From: Euwallacea fornicatus
Taxonomy: Eukaryota; Arthropoda; Insecta; Coleoptera; Curculionidae
Direction of reading: 5' to 3'
Length of the DNA: 64,000 bases
Assembly: GCF_040115645.1 (NCBI RefSeq)
Contig: NC_089558.1
Coordinates: forward strand, 1,302,001-1,366,000
Shown here in pieces: positions 11,124 through 22,735 of the stretch (position 1 is the stretch's first letter; each line of letters opens with the position of its first letter). The notes below the pieces were generated by a model. That model saw nothing but the letters and a program-made list of their open reading frames with translations. It ran no database searches and had not been told where the DNA came from. Made by a program: the position numbers and the translations under genes.

Positions 11124-14100
11124 TTAATTGAAGAATTTGATGAAAACACTGGCGATCACTAAAAATGCCAAGCTAATGCTCAAAGTGGCTGCGCCATTGC
11201 ATTCACTAGGTTTGTCTTTGGTGATGTATTGGCACAGGGACTTGACAAAATTAGTTTGAGCCAAGGCGTTATCATCAGCTTTAAATTGCCCGTTGAAGAC
11301 AATGGTAGGAACGGATTTCAAGGGGTTCGAGACTTCATTCGTTTGGGTACCCAGAGTAGCCAAATAGTTGGAACCTACGGTAGCAATTATCAGAAATGAA
11401 TTTTGATTGAAACCTAAACTTTACCATCAGAATGAGCTGCACAGTTCTCGATCAGATTCAAGTTATTGACGTGATTGATTTCTGCGCAGTCCTTAGTGGG
11501 GAAAGTTGCGTTGTCCCCTTTCTTTTCAGTCTTGTCCATCAGGCAATTGATGAATCCAACGGCAACCCTACAGAATAGCCCATAATAACTCCTTTTGCAT
11601 TGAAAATTCCTCAAATTCGCACTTATTAAAACCGAATCCTTCAGTGGGCTTTCCTTGTTCGATAAGCTTCAGCGCACAAGCCTGAATCTTATTGCCCTCG
11701 CACTCTTTCGGTCCATGGTGGCAATCAAATTCGTACTCGTTTGTTTTGAATTCCATCTGAAAGAGACTTTTTTATTCAGGGTGAAAAATCTTAAGCTTAA
11801 ACGTTTTCTGTTTGTTTGCCTCATTAAGATTTCCCCGTTAATGGATTTTCGCTATTGCAAATTGAAAAACCACAGCAAGCGACACTCTTAATGACTTTTA
11901 ATTAGCATATGGTCACCGAGGAACAGGTTCTAGTCGCAAAATGCGTCATCTACTGCAAGATTACCATTTGTATAGAAAGGCAGCGAACTTGAGACCCTCC
12001 GGCGTAGGTGGAAGTTTAATGGCAATTGCTTTTTGTCTGTATTAATCATATCCTCGTTAACCTGACACGTCTGTCCGTTTTCTATAGCTTTCTTAGAATA
12101 ATAAGGACACTGATAAGAACTTCATCAGTCTGGGAAAGAGTATACGAATTTGCAGTTAAACCTGTTTGGCAACAATAATAAGCATCACTGTATTTGTTTA
12201 AAAGTAATTATTTTGAATGTAGAGCATTAGGTGACTAACAGGGCCGGCTTTGGCGAGTCCGGCGCTCTCGACAAAATTATTAATAGACCCAAGAAAAACC
12301 GCCGCCCAACCTGCCCTCCCCCTATAAGTTCTGTACGGAAGACTAAAAAAAGGCTGGGAAATATTGGGGAGTTTTATGACTTCTATTACTGCTGGTGTTG
12401 GATGCACTTACTAGTATATACAGGAGTATGCCTAGCTATATACTATTTGTGCCAATTTTTGGTGCCTAAAATATACGTCCAGAACAAACGTTTCACACCT
12501 TAATCATTGTCGTGTTCGTTGAAAAGCGGTACATCTTCGAGATAAATGTAGGCAGCATGCCGCCGGGCAACATTCCTGCTTCGTCTGTATGTTGAGTTGC
12601 CTACATCAGGTACAATTTTTACTAGATTTACATCGGCAAATTGAGGCAGGTTCACAATGTTCAATCGTATACCGTGTGTGCTATGAAAAAAAAATTGAAC
12701 TCGGAGAACTCGAAGGGAATCAGTTCAAAAACTCCCTTTAAAAGTATTGTTAAATTTATTAAAATTGAAAAGACATGGGTAAAAGGAGTTCTATAAAGAA
12801 ATTGACGTTAACGAGTGAGAAAATTAAAAAAAATTGTATCAGATACAGGGTGTTCTACATTAAAATGGGGAGTTTTGGCGTCTTCAACATAGTGAAAGTT
12901 TTCAAAATCCATGAATATACCCATAATACAGTGTATTAAAGCATCATTCCCTGTAATCTAGAAATTCGTAATGATCAAAACCCTATAAGATGTCCCGCGA
13001 AAAAATCTAATATCCAGTATTGAAAAAGAATCTTCGCAAAAAATTCCATTTGAAAAGTATTGAAATCGTGCTCATGGTAATCTTCCTTTAACTCGAAAAT
13101 TAAGCGAGGTGGGAATAAGTGCAGATAAATTGACCTTAATGAACATTGTAACATCATGCTTTACTCTACCAATTACGAGTGTAATCAGGCCAATACACAC
13201 TGATGATTACGCAATGGATTGGCCGGGACGCATTGTCTTTGGATCTTCAGTTGGTATCAGTTAGCCATTGCCAGAAAGTTTCTTCAATAAAAGTCGTATT
13301 TAGCTCCTCGGAGTTTTAAGTACTCAATTTTGATCCCTTCCTGCCGCAAAAACATAATGTTAATTTGACTATTATACTATCAAGCAAAATAGCGCAATAT
13401 ACAGGATGTGCTATGAAAAAAAGGGGAGTTTTTACGTGTTCGACGTAGCGAAAATGATAATTTTTTATAATTTTAAACGACTTCTCGTGGCGACTAATCG
13501 CCTTTTGAATAATTTAGTTCGATTTCTAATGCAGACATGTAACCCAGAAAACGGAAACCCTTTTTGTTTTATTGTAGCCTCAGAATTGACGTGTTTAAAT
13601 CAATTGCATCACAATCATCGTACAATTTTAACGAGGTTTCGATTATATCGGAATTGCTACGCTATACGTTCCTTTGGATTTCTACCGTCAGCAACTTTTA
13701 AACCCAATTATGAAAAACGTAACGTATTAATTGCGGCAAAATACCCACAACCGAACCTATTTTTTAATACAAACGAAGACTTACTTTCGTCTTGCCATAT
13801 GGCACCAAAGTCAAGTTGACGAAATTGGAAAGATTGCCTTGCAGGGAAGGATATAATTGTTGAGTGAAGAATTTCCTGGAGTCTGGACAAAGGGACTCGT
13901 AGTAGATATTTACTGCCACCTGAAAAAATAAATACACAAATAAATATACATACATATGAACATTTAACAAATAAATTTAATTAATTCAATTAAAATTGGT
14001 TAAATTTGGGGGAAAGTTGCGCAATTTAGAGTTTGAGAAATGTACTTGAAAAATTTAAAAAATTCCTATGAGTTTCGGAGGCATTCGAAAAAAAAATGGA

Positions 14101-16921
14101 ATTCTGAAAAACGTTTTCATTTTTTATTCAGCTTATTTGGCGAGATTATTCAAAAAGACCGACAGTTCGTCTCAGCTTTTTCCCTTTCTCAATGTATCGG
14201 TGCTAAATATGAAACCCGACGTTTCAGTTTGCGGCAACCATCATCAATCTTAATTTTTCTTATGAGCGCCATCTTCGATTCACACATCTTCGAACCCGCT
14301 TTTTTCTAGATACGGTGATGTATCACATCTTAAGGGTCGGTTTTGTGATGTGGTGGAAATATCAAAAATGCTATTTCTTCAAAGAGTTCCTCGAAAATAA
14401 CTTTTTTTAGATATATATCTCACGTTTGCACTGAGACGTCAAATCGAAACTTAACATGTGATACTTCATCGTGATCAGAACGAAATATGACTTCTTAAAT
14501 CTGAAAAACTGGGATGAGACCCATAAAAAGAAACAAAGTTGATGATGTGGCATCGGCACCTTGGAGAAGGGGAAAAATTGCAATGATGGAGTGTCAATTC
14601 TTTTGAAATCCATCCAATCGCGCTACTTTGCCTTAATTTAACTGGCCTTCTATCTTCCATGGTTACCGATAGATCCTCACGGTTGAGCATTTATGAATAA
14701 CAATGCGCATATCTCACTAGCAATACAAATCACCATACATGGACATAATTTCTGTTAGCAATATCGCAACCTCATCCAATAAAAACTCACAATTAATATT
14801 CATGACAACCCTACTGCTATCTACAATATAAAATTCCAGAGGAATCTTCAGTCAGGTCATAAGGCTCATTAACCCGTGATAGGAGCTCGTGTTAACATTG
14901 AGTTTATCGCGACATTTCAGTTTACGACCTTTTAAGTGTGAATGTTCAAGAATGTCATTGTGATCGTTCAACCATAGTTGAGAAACAACAATAATTCTGC
15001 TTAATAAGAATAAGGTCACTCGCCACTTTTCTGACGTTAACACTTAAAGCCGAAGGGCGGCACGCGTCCATGACATCGTCATGACTCAACTCGTGGATAA
15101 TGAGGCGCATATCTCACGAGCAGTGAAAACGACCATACGTAGATATAATTTGTTTTTCTGAAAAGTCCATTTCAATCCATGGAGTTTTGATGGTTTCTCT
15201 ACGAATTAGCGCGTCTTTACACGGGCTATTTCGTTCAATGCCACAAGTGTCCACGAGGCCTGAGAGGTATTATATTGTCGGTTAAGCACAGGATATACCC
15301 TCATTTAGCAACGATCATTTTATTATTATGGATGATCCTCCTGAAAATGCATAATACGCACATATTATTTATTGAATTTGCATAGAATGCAAATTATTTC
15401 TGGTTATTTACAGCGAAATCCCATTAAATCTAGGACGAAAATAACGGAGATCACAGGATTCCGTTTATTGCTTACAAAATTCTATTGATCTCGCCACTAG
15501 AACCTTCGAGACCGTTAGAACTGAGGTATTCCGATTATCTTCCTTATTGGTTTGCGGTCAGCTTTCAGCCACTTTTTGAATAAAATTTTAGGTGCTTTTG
15601 ATCAAATTTGCAGCCACGACGTCGATTTTGCATTAAAACCGGTAAGTGCGCAAATCTCCTCTCGTTAATACACAATCGGTTTGTTTTTCTGCGGTCGCAG
15701 CTTTATTGGCCGTTCGGCGAATGGTCAGTGCGATTTTATTGCAATCGAAACAATGCCGACACATGTTGGTTGTTGGAATAATTAAAAGAATAAAGTATGC
15801 GAGAGCTCGTGCGTCGTAGCTGACGAAAATAACCCGAATAGCCATTAGATAGTGGGTGCGTCCCCATGCCTCTATCACCAAACTGGAGATAATTAATTAC
15901 ATCATGGGCCTCCTCCAACAAACATCCATTAACCTTTCTAAATTGACCTTTATATTCCATTGGGATGTTTCTAATTTTGAGCATGCACTAATGAGCTTAA
16001 AATTATGTAAAAAACGCGCGATTACATCTAAATGTGGAATTGGCTAATTACTTCGCACCTTACTGCGCTGCTCTGCAATACAGGAAATTGTTGTTTTATG
16101 CAATTTTATGGGCGAATGTGAAAGAAAAGTTTGCGGAAAATTCTAAATTTCTGCGATCCAATATTCGACCTTTAGCGGCGATTTATCTTCGTTTAGGAAA
16201 TACGCGCTTTTCAATAAGGTCAAACATAATTGAGGGTCGCAGAACGCATAATAAGGCGAAAAAAGCCTTCACAGTTGCAAATCCTAACATGTTAATTAAC
16301 ACTGAATCGTAGATGAACCGCGACCATTCTGTGCTTATTTGTCATATTTGGTACTTCACCGCCGAGACACCGATGCGCTTGTCATCAAAACGAGCTTTCA
16401 CCCAAAGATTATTTATCGAGGTTTTTTCTAAGTTTTAACAAATTATACATAGTACATACATACATAGTACATATTATTACATAGTTCCCAATTGCACCAA
16501 AATGCCCTACTGATTTAAGCGTTCATCCGATCAACTGCTTCACAATACAAGTCACATTCACCTTTACCCAGCACCACCAAGTACCTTTGTATGGTAATTT
16601 TTATGACTCCACTGAATGATCAGATTTACATATTTGCTTCCACATATATCCGCTTTCCAAGGCCTTAATTATGTCCCCGACTCCAGATTTGTCCTTCACA
16701 AATCGATTTTCATGCCTGCTCAAGCACAAACCCTCTGGCATTCACACGAATAATTCAATTCAGGGCACCATGTCAAGACTTTCTCTTTCGAACGATCTAA
16801 AAAAGAGACTCACCCTATGGTTTTCGTGGTTCATATGTCCCGAATGCTGATGCTCGTCGTGTTGGGCCGCCACCACAAGGACGGCTAAGGACAACACGTA
16901 GGAAACTTTGGAGATAGACAT
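11124..16921 (-). CDS. GILT-like lysosomal thiol reductase with hydrophobic C-terminal tail
   Basis: GILT family enzymes reduce disulfides in the endo-lysosome; in insects they are linked to immunity. The exons are 16921-16814, 13919-13785, 11756-11623, 11567-11425 and 11374-11124, giving 256 aa. A signal peptide (MSISKVSYVLSLAVLVVAA) is followed by a His-rich stretch. The active site C47-P-D-S50 lies in YYESLCPDSRKFF. The GILT signature is C93-HHGPKE-C100-EGNKIQA-C108, and further cysteines are spaced as in the family. N-glycosylation sites NLS, NLT and NAT are present. The protein ends with a hydrophobic segment (SISLAFLVIASVFIKFF), unusual for soluble GILT. The first two introns are about 2.9 and 2.0 kb and repeat-rich, while the last two are about 50-55 bp like those of neighbours. 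Phases agree at all junctions. It is flanked by two copies of the same repeat. Confidence 0.88.
12238..12330. repeat. GC-rich patch starting CAGGGCCGGC, possible hAT transposon end
   Basis: Inside GILT intron 2, a locally GC-rich block begins CAGGGCCGGCTTTGG at about 12239. That is like the terminal inverted repeat of many hAT elements. No matching reverse-complement end or 8-bp target duplication was found by eye, so it may be a truncated copy. Confidence 0.25.
12655..12975. repeat. Repeat family member in GILT intron 2 (first copy)
   Basis: It contains acagggtgttctac at about 12845, followed by a block (ggggagttttggcgtcttca, then an a-rich part with atagtgaaa) that recurs in diverged form at 13400. 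This is a typical insect interspersed-repeat boundary motif. No coding frame is recognisable. Confidence 0.45.
13395..13700. repeat. Repeat family member in GILT intron 2 (second copy)
   Basis: It starts acaggatgtgctatgaaaaa and continues ggggagtttttacgtgttcg and acgtagcgaaaatgataa, paralleling the copy near 12845. The open frame 13406-13819 over it reads as low-complexity repeat translation, not a gene. Confidence 0.45.
14695..15170. repeat. Short direct duplication in GILT intron 1
   Basis: About 50 bp near 14705 (gcgcatatctcactagcaat) recurs near 15108 (gcgcatatctcacgagcagt) with the same order of following bases (caccatacatgga against gaccatacgtaga, then ataattt). It appears to be an old duplication or repeat ends; no gene. 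Confidence 0.5.
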
Positions 16922-17236
16922 TTTAAAAGCGAATGTTCGACTCGCGAACTGGACGATTGATTACGAAGGAGACCTGTGTCCAGGCGATGGAGAACGATGA
17001 ACACTGACTAACGATTAACGAAGAGCGTTTGGTAACGGTAAACTCAACAGGCGAGCTAATGCGGACGGACTGTGAAGAGCGGTGGGAAGCGCAGGTATTT
17101 GTCGAAAAGGTGGAAGTCAGTGGCCAAGAGGTTGAATTGGTTTATTGTGGCCGATTATTGGTGGTTTCAGTAACCACTTTTTCTGACGGAAAATATACCT
17201 ATTGAGGCCTACAAATTGTGCTAAAACTGGCAAATT

Positions 17237-17960
17237 TATTATTTTTTCACATTTTTGATTTGTGGAATTTCCGACGTTAAAACCTGGCTAGAAAAAGTAA
17301 TAATAACCTATTTCAACACAAAACTTTCTTTTTGGGTCAATAAGAACTAAAAGAAACACCTTAGACATAATTTGCGTTCACCATTTTTGACAGAAATAAA
17401 TTGTTCAAATCATTTGTCCATATTACAAAACAAGTTAAACTGACTAAAAAGGAAAACATTCGCTCATGCACCAACGGAAGTAAGTTTGTCCGAGTTTTCT
17501 CATTTTAACCAAGTCACATATTTATGCCTCTAATAAAGTAATGCACATAATTTACTTGATATGTAGATCGAAATTTTTACCGATAAAGCATGACAAATAT
17601 AATAGACTACAATATGTTAGTTTACCAAGTTTGTCCTAAAGTCTCTAAGGAAACTTGAATTAACATAGGCAAGAAACCTGATAAAATCGTTCAAAATACA
17701 TTTTCACACTTGCAAGTACTCTATATAACAAATGGTTATAAGTTGTGACATATTTTTCTCGACTTATGTTTATAAAGTATTGAAAATTTCCAGCATTACA
17801 AAAAATATTTCAGAAATTATTTTGCTTCACCAATTTAGCCAGAAAATTGTACAAATTTGTCGGCGAACTGAAAATGCCAAAGCTGTTTTAAAATTAAAAA
17901 AATATTCTTTATTTTTCATTTATTAATAATATCCACGAAACATTGCATTTCGAAAAAAGA
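17237..17960. repeat. Diverged interspersed repeat, copy B
   Basis: Same-orientation partner of 9910-10575, lying just upstream of the GILT-like start codon. It carries roughly 45 extra bases near 17425-17470 (aaacaagttaaactgactaa onward) that are absent from copy A. The same internal direct repeat is present. Divergence is substantial, so the duplication is not recent. Confidence 0.7.
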
Positions 17961-18512
17961 AACAATAATGTGTAGATAATTTTTTAGTGCACCGTGTATA
18001 TAACTTTCTGAAAATGTCATGTCAACAATGGATACGTAGAGAACTGAACGAACGATCAGTGCAATGCAGGAAATTGCAACGCTGGATGGGAGAGCAGCTA
18101 ACTATATTGATGAGTCAACATTGAATGGTTCTTTAATTTGAGTAAACAAAATAAGAGAGCCGCTTCCGTACCACTGATTTTTAATGTTTACATGATTTAA
18201 AATAAAAGTGCCATTAAACGGCATAGCTCAGGCATTCCATTTCTTCGAAAACACAATAGTAAATCCAAAACTAAAATAAATGCCTAGAGAGTAAGAAGAT
18301 TAAAGAAAATGCGCTGTTGCTCGGAAAAGATCATAATTGTCATTTGTTAAACTGACCTAACCTACAATACACAAAAGTTTTAAGTCTTAGTATTTAATTG
18401 CATATATTATATCATTAATATTCGGTATTTAGTGTCTTTACTAATTCTACCATACTTGTTAAACTTTAAATTAAATTTGCCAACAGAAGAGGTCAATATC
18501 TAGGTTAATACC
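17961..18512. other. VPS53 upstream region
   Basis: Gene-free DNA between repeat copy B and the VPS53 ATG. It should contain the VPS53 promoter and 5' UTR. No clear core promoter motif was recognised. Confidence 0.4.
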
Positions 18513-21500
18513 ATGGACAACAGTCCCACAGAAGACGATTTAATGGAAGAGGACAGCTCAGATCTTTTTATCAATTTCCCCCCTGAAGTGCAAAAGGCTA
18601 TTGATGAGGTAAGTAATAAACACTCCTAGTAAACCTCCTAGTACGTAGAGGTAACTATTAAATACTCCAAAAACCCAGACAAGAAATAGCTATTACTATT
18701 GGTACTGGTTTGATTTATTATGATGGAACTCAACTCCCGTAGACTGTCTGCAGAATCTATTATGTAGTTTTTTTAATTCCACCTTTCTTTTACATGTATT
18801 ATCTTCACCAAAACAGGTCCTTCCATGTCGTGACTCGCTGGATGAACCAGATTTCAACACCATAGACTACATAAACACTCTCTTCCCCACAGAGCAATCA
18901 TTATCAAATATTGATGAGGTTGTAATAAAAATGGAGAATCAAATACATACTATCAACAATGAAATATCTACAGTTATTCGAGGGCAAATAGATGCCAGCA
19001 AGGATGGGCGGTAAGTCTCTTAGCTTCTCTGTAAACTAATTTAAAGGAGGCGCTTTTAAGGGAGGCTTTAGATGAGTCTCAAAAAATTATTAAGCAACTA
19101 TTTGTACATATTAAGGATATTAAAGAAAGGGCTGAAAAGTCTGAGGAGATGGTTAGGGAGATTACCAGGGATATCAAACAGCTGGACTGTGCTAAGAGAA
19201 ATTTGACCCTAGTAATGTGTTTTTATGATCTTAGAAAAATATTCAGATACATTGGCAATTAATTTTGAAGGCAATTACAACTCTAAATCACCTTCACATG
19301 TTAGTAGGAGGAGTTGACACACTTAAATCCCTAACTCAAAAACGTCTCTATGGAGAAATTGCTTTACCTCTCCAAGCTATTAGCGAAGTAATGACCCATT
19401 TTGAAAATTACTCAGACATTCCTCAAGTAAAAAGTCTCAGTGACCAAGTTAATAGCATTCGATTTGAGCTGGCAGAACAAATAACTCATGATTTTAAAGT
19501 GAGGCTTTGCACTAAATTTATAATAAACAAAATAAACAAAGCTAGGTTTGCAGGAAGCTTTCCAGGGGCCTAATAACAGGACGCATTTACCAAATAAACA
19601 GCTTCAACAAGCTTGTTTGGTGATATCAATTCTAGACCCTAAAGTGAAAAGAGAGCTTTTAAAATGGTTTGTTGATTTACAACTGCAGGAGTATGATCAC
19701 CTTTTCCAAGAGACTGAAGATACTGCCTGGTTGGATAAGATTGATAAAAGATATGCGTGGATTAAGAGACATTTGTTAGAGTTTGAAGATAGACTGGGTA
19801 AAGCAATTTAATAGATGCATTGTTTATACTATTACCATAACTTTAATTTAGGTAACATGTTTCCCCAACAATGGGAAGTCTCAGAGCGAATAGCAGTGCA
19901 ATTTTGCCACAAAACTCGAGAAGAACTTTCAAAAATAATGGCAAAGCGTAAAAGTGAAATTGACGTGAAACTGCTCTTATATGCCATTCAAAAGACTTCC
20001 GCCTTTGAAAATTTACTCTTTAAGAGATTTACTGGTGTTACATTGAGAGAGAACTTAAAAGATTCTTTGAAGGGTGATAATAAACTTCCTACAGCTGTTG
20101 GTGGCCCAATTAACAGCGCGTTAAAAGAAGAAAGCTCCACTAGTGGAGACGAATCAGATATGATAACTTCCCCCTTCAGTGGACTAATTGGTCGATGTTT
20201 TATTCCCCACTTGGAGATTTATATTGACAGTGTAGACCGGAACTTGGCAGATTTAATTGAGAGGTTCGTTCAGGATGAAAAGCAGCATAGGCCAACGGAG
20301 AATACGGAAACTCAGGCTGCAATTTTGCCCTCATGTCCAGATTTATTTGTTTTTTACAAAAAGAGCATGATTCAGTGCAATCAACTTGACAGGTAAAATA
20401 GATGTTGTAATTTAGAGAATATTTACAAGACCACAAACTTTTAGAGGCCAATCTATGTTGAGCTTAGCACGAACATTCCAGAAATATTTATATGAATATG
20501 CCGAGAGGCTTTTGCAGAGTAACTTGCCTAAAGTCGAGGGACAGTCTTTGGGCAGCTCTGTGCAAAATTTCACTAAAGATCTGCAAAAAATGTCCACCTC
20601 TGGAATAATCCAGAACTTTTCTTCATTACTGAAAGAGGGAGAGATCGTAAAGTGAGTTCAATAGATAAATTAATAAGATTGACAGTTTTTATTAGAGCTG
20701 TTGAACCAGGTTTACTAAAGAGGAGCAAATGAAAATATGCTGCATTTTATCAACTGCAGAGTATTGTTTGGAAACTACGCAACAACTACAGGATAAGCTG
20801 AAGGAGAAAATTGAGCCTCAGTTGGCAGACCAGGTCGACTTGAGTAAAGAACAGGACCAGTTTCATAAGTAAAATTTCAATGCAGCTTTCCAAAGACAAT
20901 TTTAACAGTAAATGTTTTAGGGTGATTTCTAATTGCATACAGCTGTTAGTGCAAGACCTTGAGAATGCATGTGACCCATCTCTTTCCAGTATGTCAAAGG
21001 TGAGCAAATAAAATATGTCTTTCTCCTTCAAATGCTTTGTTTTTCCATAGATTCAGTGGCAAAATATTGACGCAGTAGGTGATCAGAGCTCCTACATAAC
21101 ACTGATTACTACCCAGTTGAAAACGACGGTCCCAATCATTCGGGATAACTTGGCGCATTCTCGGAAATATTTCACACAATTTTGCATCAAATTCGCGAAC
21201 AGCTTTATACCGAAGTTTGTGCAAAATATATACAAGTGCAAACCGATAAATACTGAGGGTAATTTTTTACGAAACATGTATCTTGACAAGAGAAATTTAA
21301 GCATATTTTTAGGAGCTGAACAGCTGCTTCTCGATACCCACATGTTGAAGACTGTATTGTTAAACCTACCGAGCATAGCTTCGCAAATAAATAGACCGGC
21401 CCCAGCTGCGTATTCCAAGGTAGTCACTAAAGGTAAGTGGAATCCCAATTCAATTAGCAGATAAATGGTGGATAAGCGATACCGCCGAAGCATTAAATGG

Positions 21501-22239
21501 CGGAAAGATTTTAAATTAAACACATTTACGAGAAACGTTCCTGTTTAGTTCCAGTTCATAGTTTTCCTAAATGAATTAAACAAATTCAGTCTTATTTTCT
21601 GTTATCAGATCGGATGATCTTTGCTTTAATTTCCGACGCAGCGGAGAGTTACAAAGAGCGTCAAATTTACGACTCTCTCTTTATACATCATGAAAGAACT
21701 TTCCTTATTTGCTTCGAAGAAATCCTAGATACGGCTTACCGTATCTAAGATTTCGACCGGTGAAATGAAACGACAAATGTGAGCAGTATTTATCACATCA
21801 ATTTCCGAAAAAATAGGATCTATAATTTAACCTAGGTGGAATAGTTTATTCACCAACCATAATCTAAAGTGCTTTCTGATTTTTGAAGCCATGATGAGTA
21901 AAAACCTTCGCTCATTGCCTTATTGTCTTTGATAGCGTCCTCGAATATGTTTGAACAACGGCTTTGTAATCAAGAAAACATTTTAGAATGCAGTTTAATC
22001 AGGCAGAAGTATCTTTACAGTGAAAACACTTCTTGGTTTTTTTACTAGGTATGACTAAGGCGGAAATGATTCTTAAGATAGTGATGACCCCAGTGGAGCC
22101 TCCAAAGAATTTTGTAGATCAAAGCAAAAAGCTTTTACCTGAGTGCCCGTTGACTGAGTTTTATAAAATTCTAGAAATGAAAAGTGTAAGGCGGCAGGAA
22201 CAAGCTATTTTAGTCGATATGTTTAAAAGTCAAAAGTAA
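18513..22239 (+). CDS. Vps53: Vacuolar protein sorting-associated protein 53 (GARP/EARP subunit)
   Basis: VPS53 is a core subunit of the GARP and EARP tethering complexes, which capture endosome-derived vesicles at the trans-Golgi and recycling endosomes. The exons are 18513-18608, 18817-19010, 19061-19211, 19271-19498, 19554-19797, 19852-20392, 20445-20651, 20710-20868, 20921-20999, 21051-21258, 21313-21432 and 22049-22239, giving 805 aa, close to the family size. Diagnostic blocks are DYINTLFPTEQSLSNIDEVV, AEKSEEMVREITRDIKQLD, TTLNHLHMLVGGVDTL, ILDPKVKRELL, WLDKIDKRYAWIKRHLLEFE and SERIAVQFC. Most introns are 50-60 bp; the last is 616 bp and contains a perfect hairpin at 21726-21747. An AATAAA lies at 22364-22369. 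DHX34 follows on the same strand about 500 bp later. Confidence 0.96.
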
Positions 22240-22735
22240 TATTAGATTTCTATTTTGTGCAATGATAGTATTTATATAGTTATAATATATATTTCAATTT
22301 CTTTTAAGAATAGTAATTTCTCGTACTTACGTTTTGATATTTATTAGGCAATTTTATTACTCCAATAAAACAATAGAAAATAATCTTTATAGGTTATAGA
22401 CTTTCATATATTTAAGGCTTTTATACAGGGATCGATACATGAAACAGAAATTGTATGGCGAATATTTTCTCGTGTAAACTTGGTTGTTACATAAATTCTT
22501 ACAGGAACTCCAGACAAATGTGTGATTAAAAGAAAAGAAAATGCTCATTGGTATTTAGTATTCTCAATGACGTAACAAATTAAAAAATTATATGAAAACC
22601 CTATGAATTAAATTAAGTAGGGTTATGTAAATCGGCATAACCAAACATTCATTTTGCTTAAAATCAAAACAAAAATTAAGTTTTCCATAACTTGAAATTG
22701 GAAAAATTGTATGTAAAGCGTAATTAACTCAGCCC
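22240..22735. other. VPS53 3' UTR and DHX34 upstream region
   Basis: A tandem intergenic gap of 496 bp. It holds the VPS53 poly(A) signal at 22364-22369 and presumably the DHX34 promoter. Nothing else was recognised. Confidence 0.5.

Noticed and set aside
12231..12503. 90-codon frame in the GILT intron
   Set aside because: Covers the GC-rich repeat-like patch; no conserved protein pattern.
13406..13819. 137-codon plus-strand frame in the GILT intron
   Set aside because: Translation of an interspersed repeat that also appears at 12845; overlaps GILT exon 2 antisense.
15633..16312. Cluster of 60-90 codon frames on both strands in GILT intron 1
   Set aside because: No consistent frame, no homology, no splice pairing; treated as chance.
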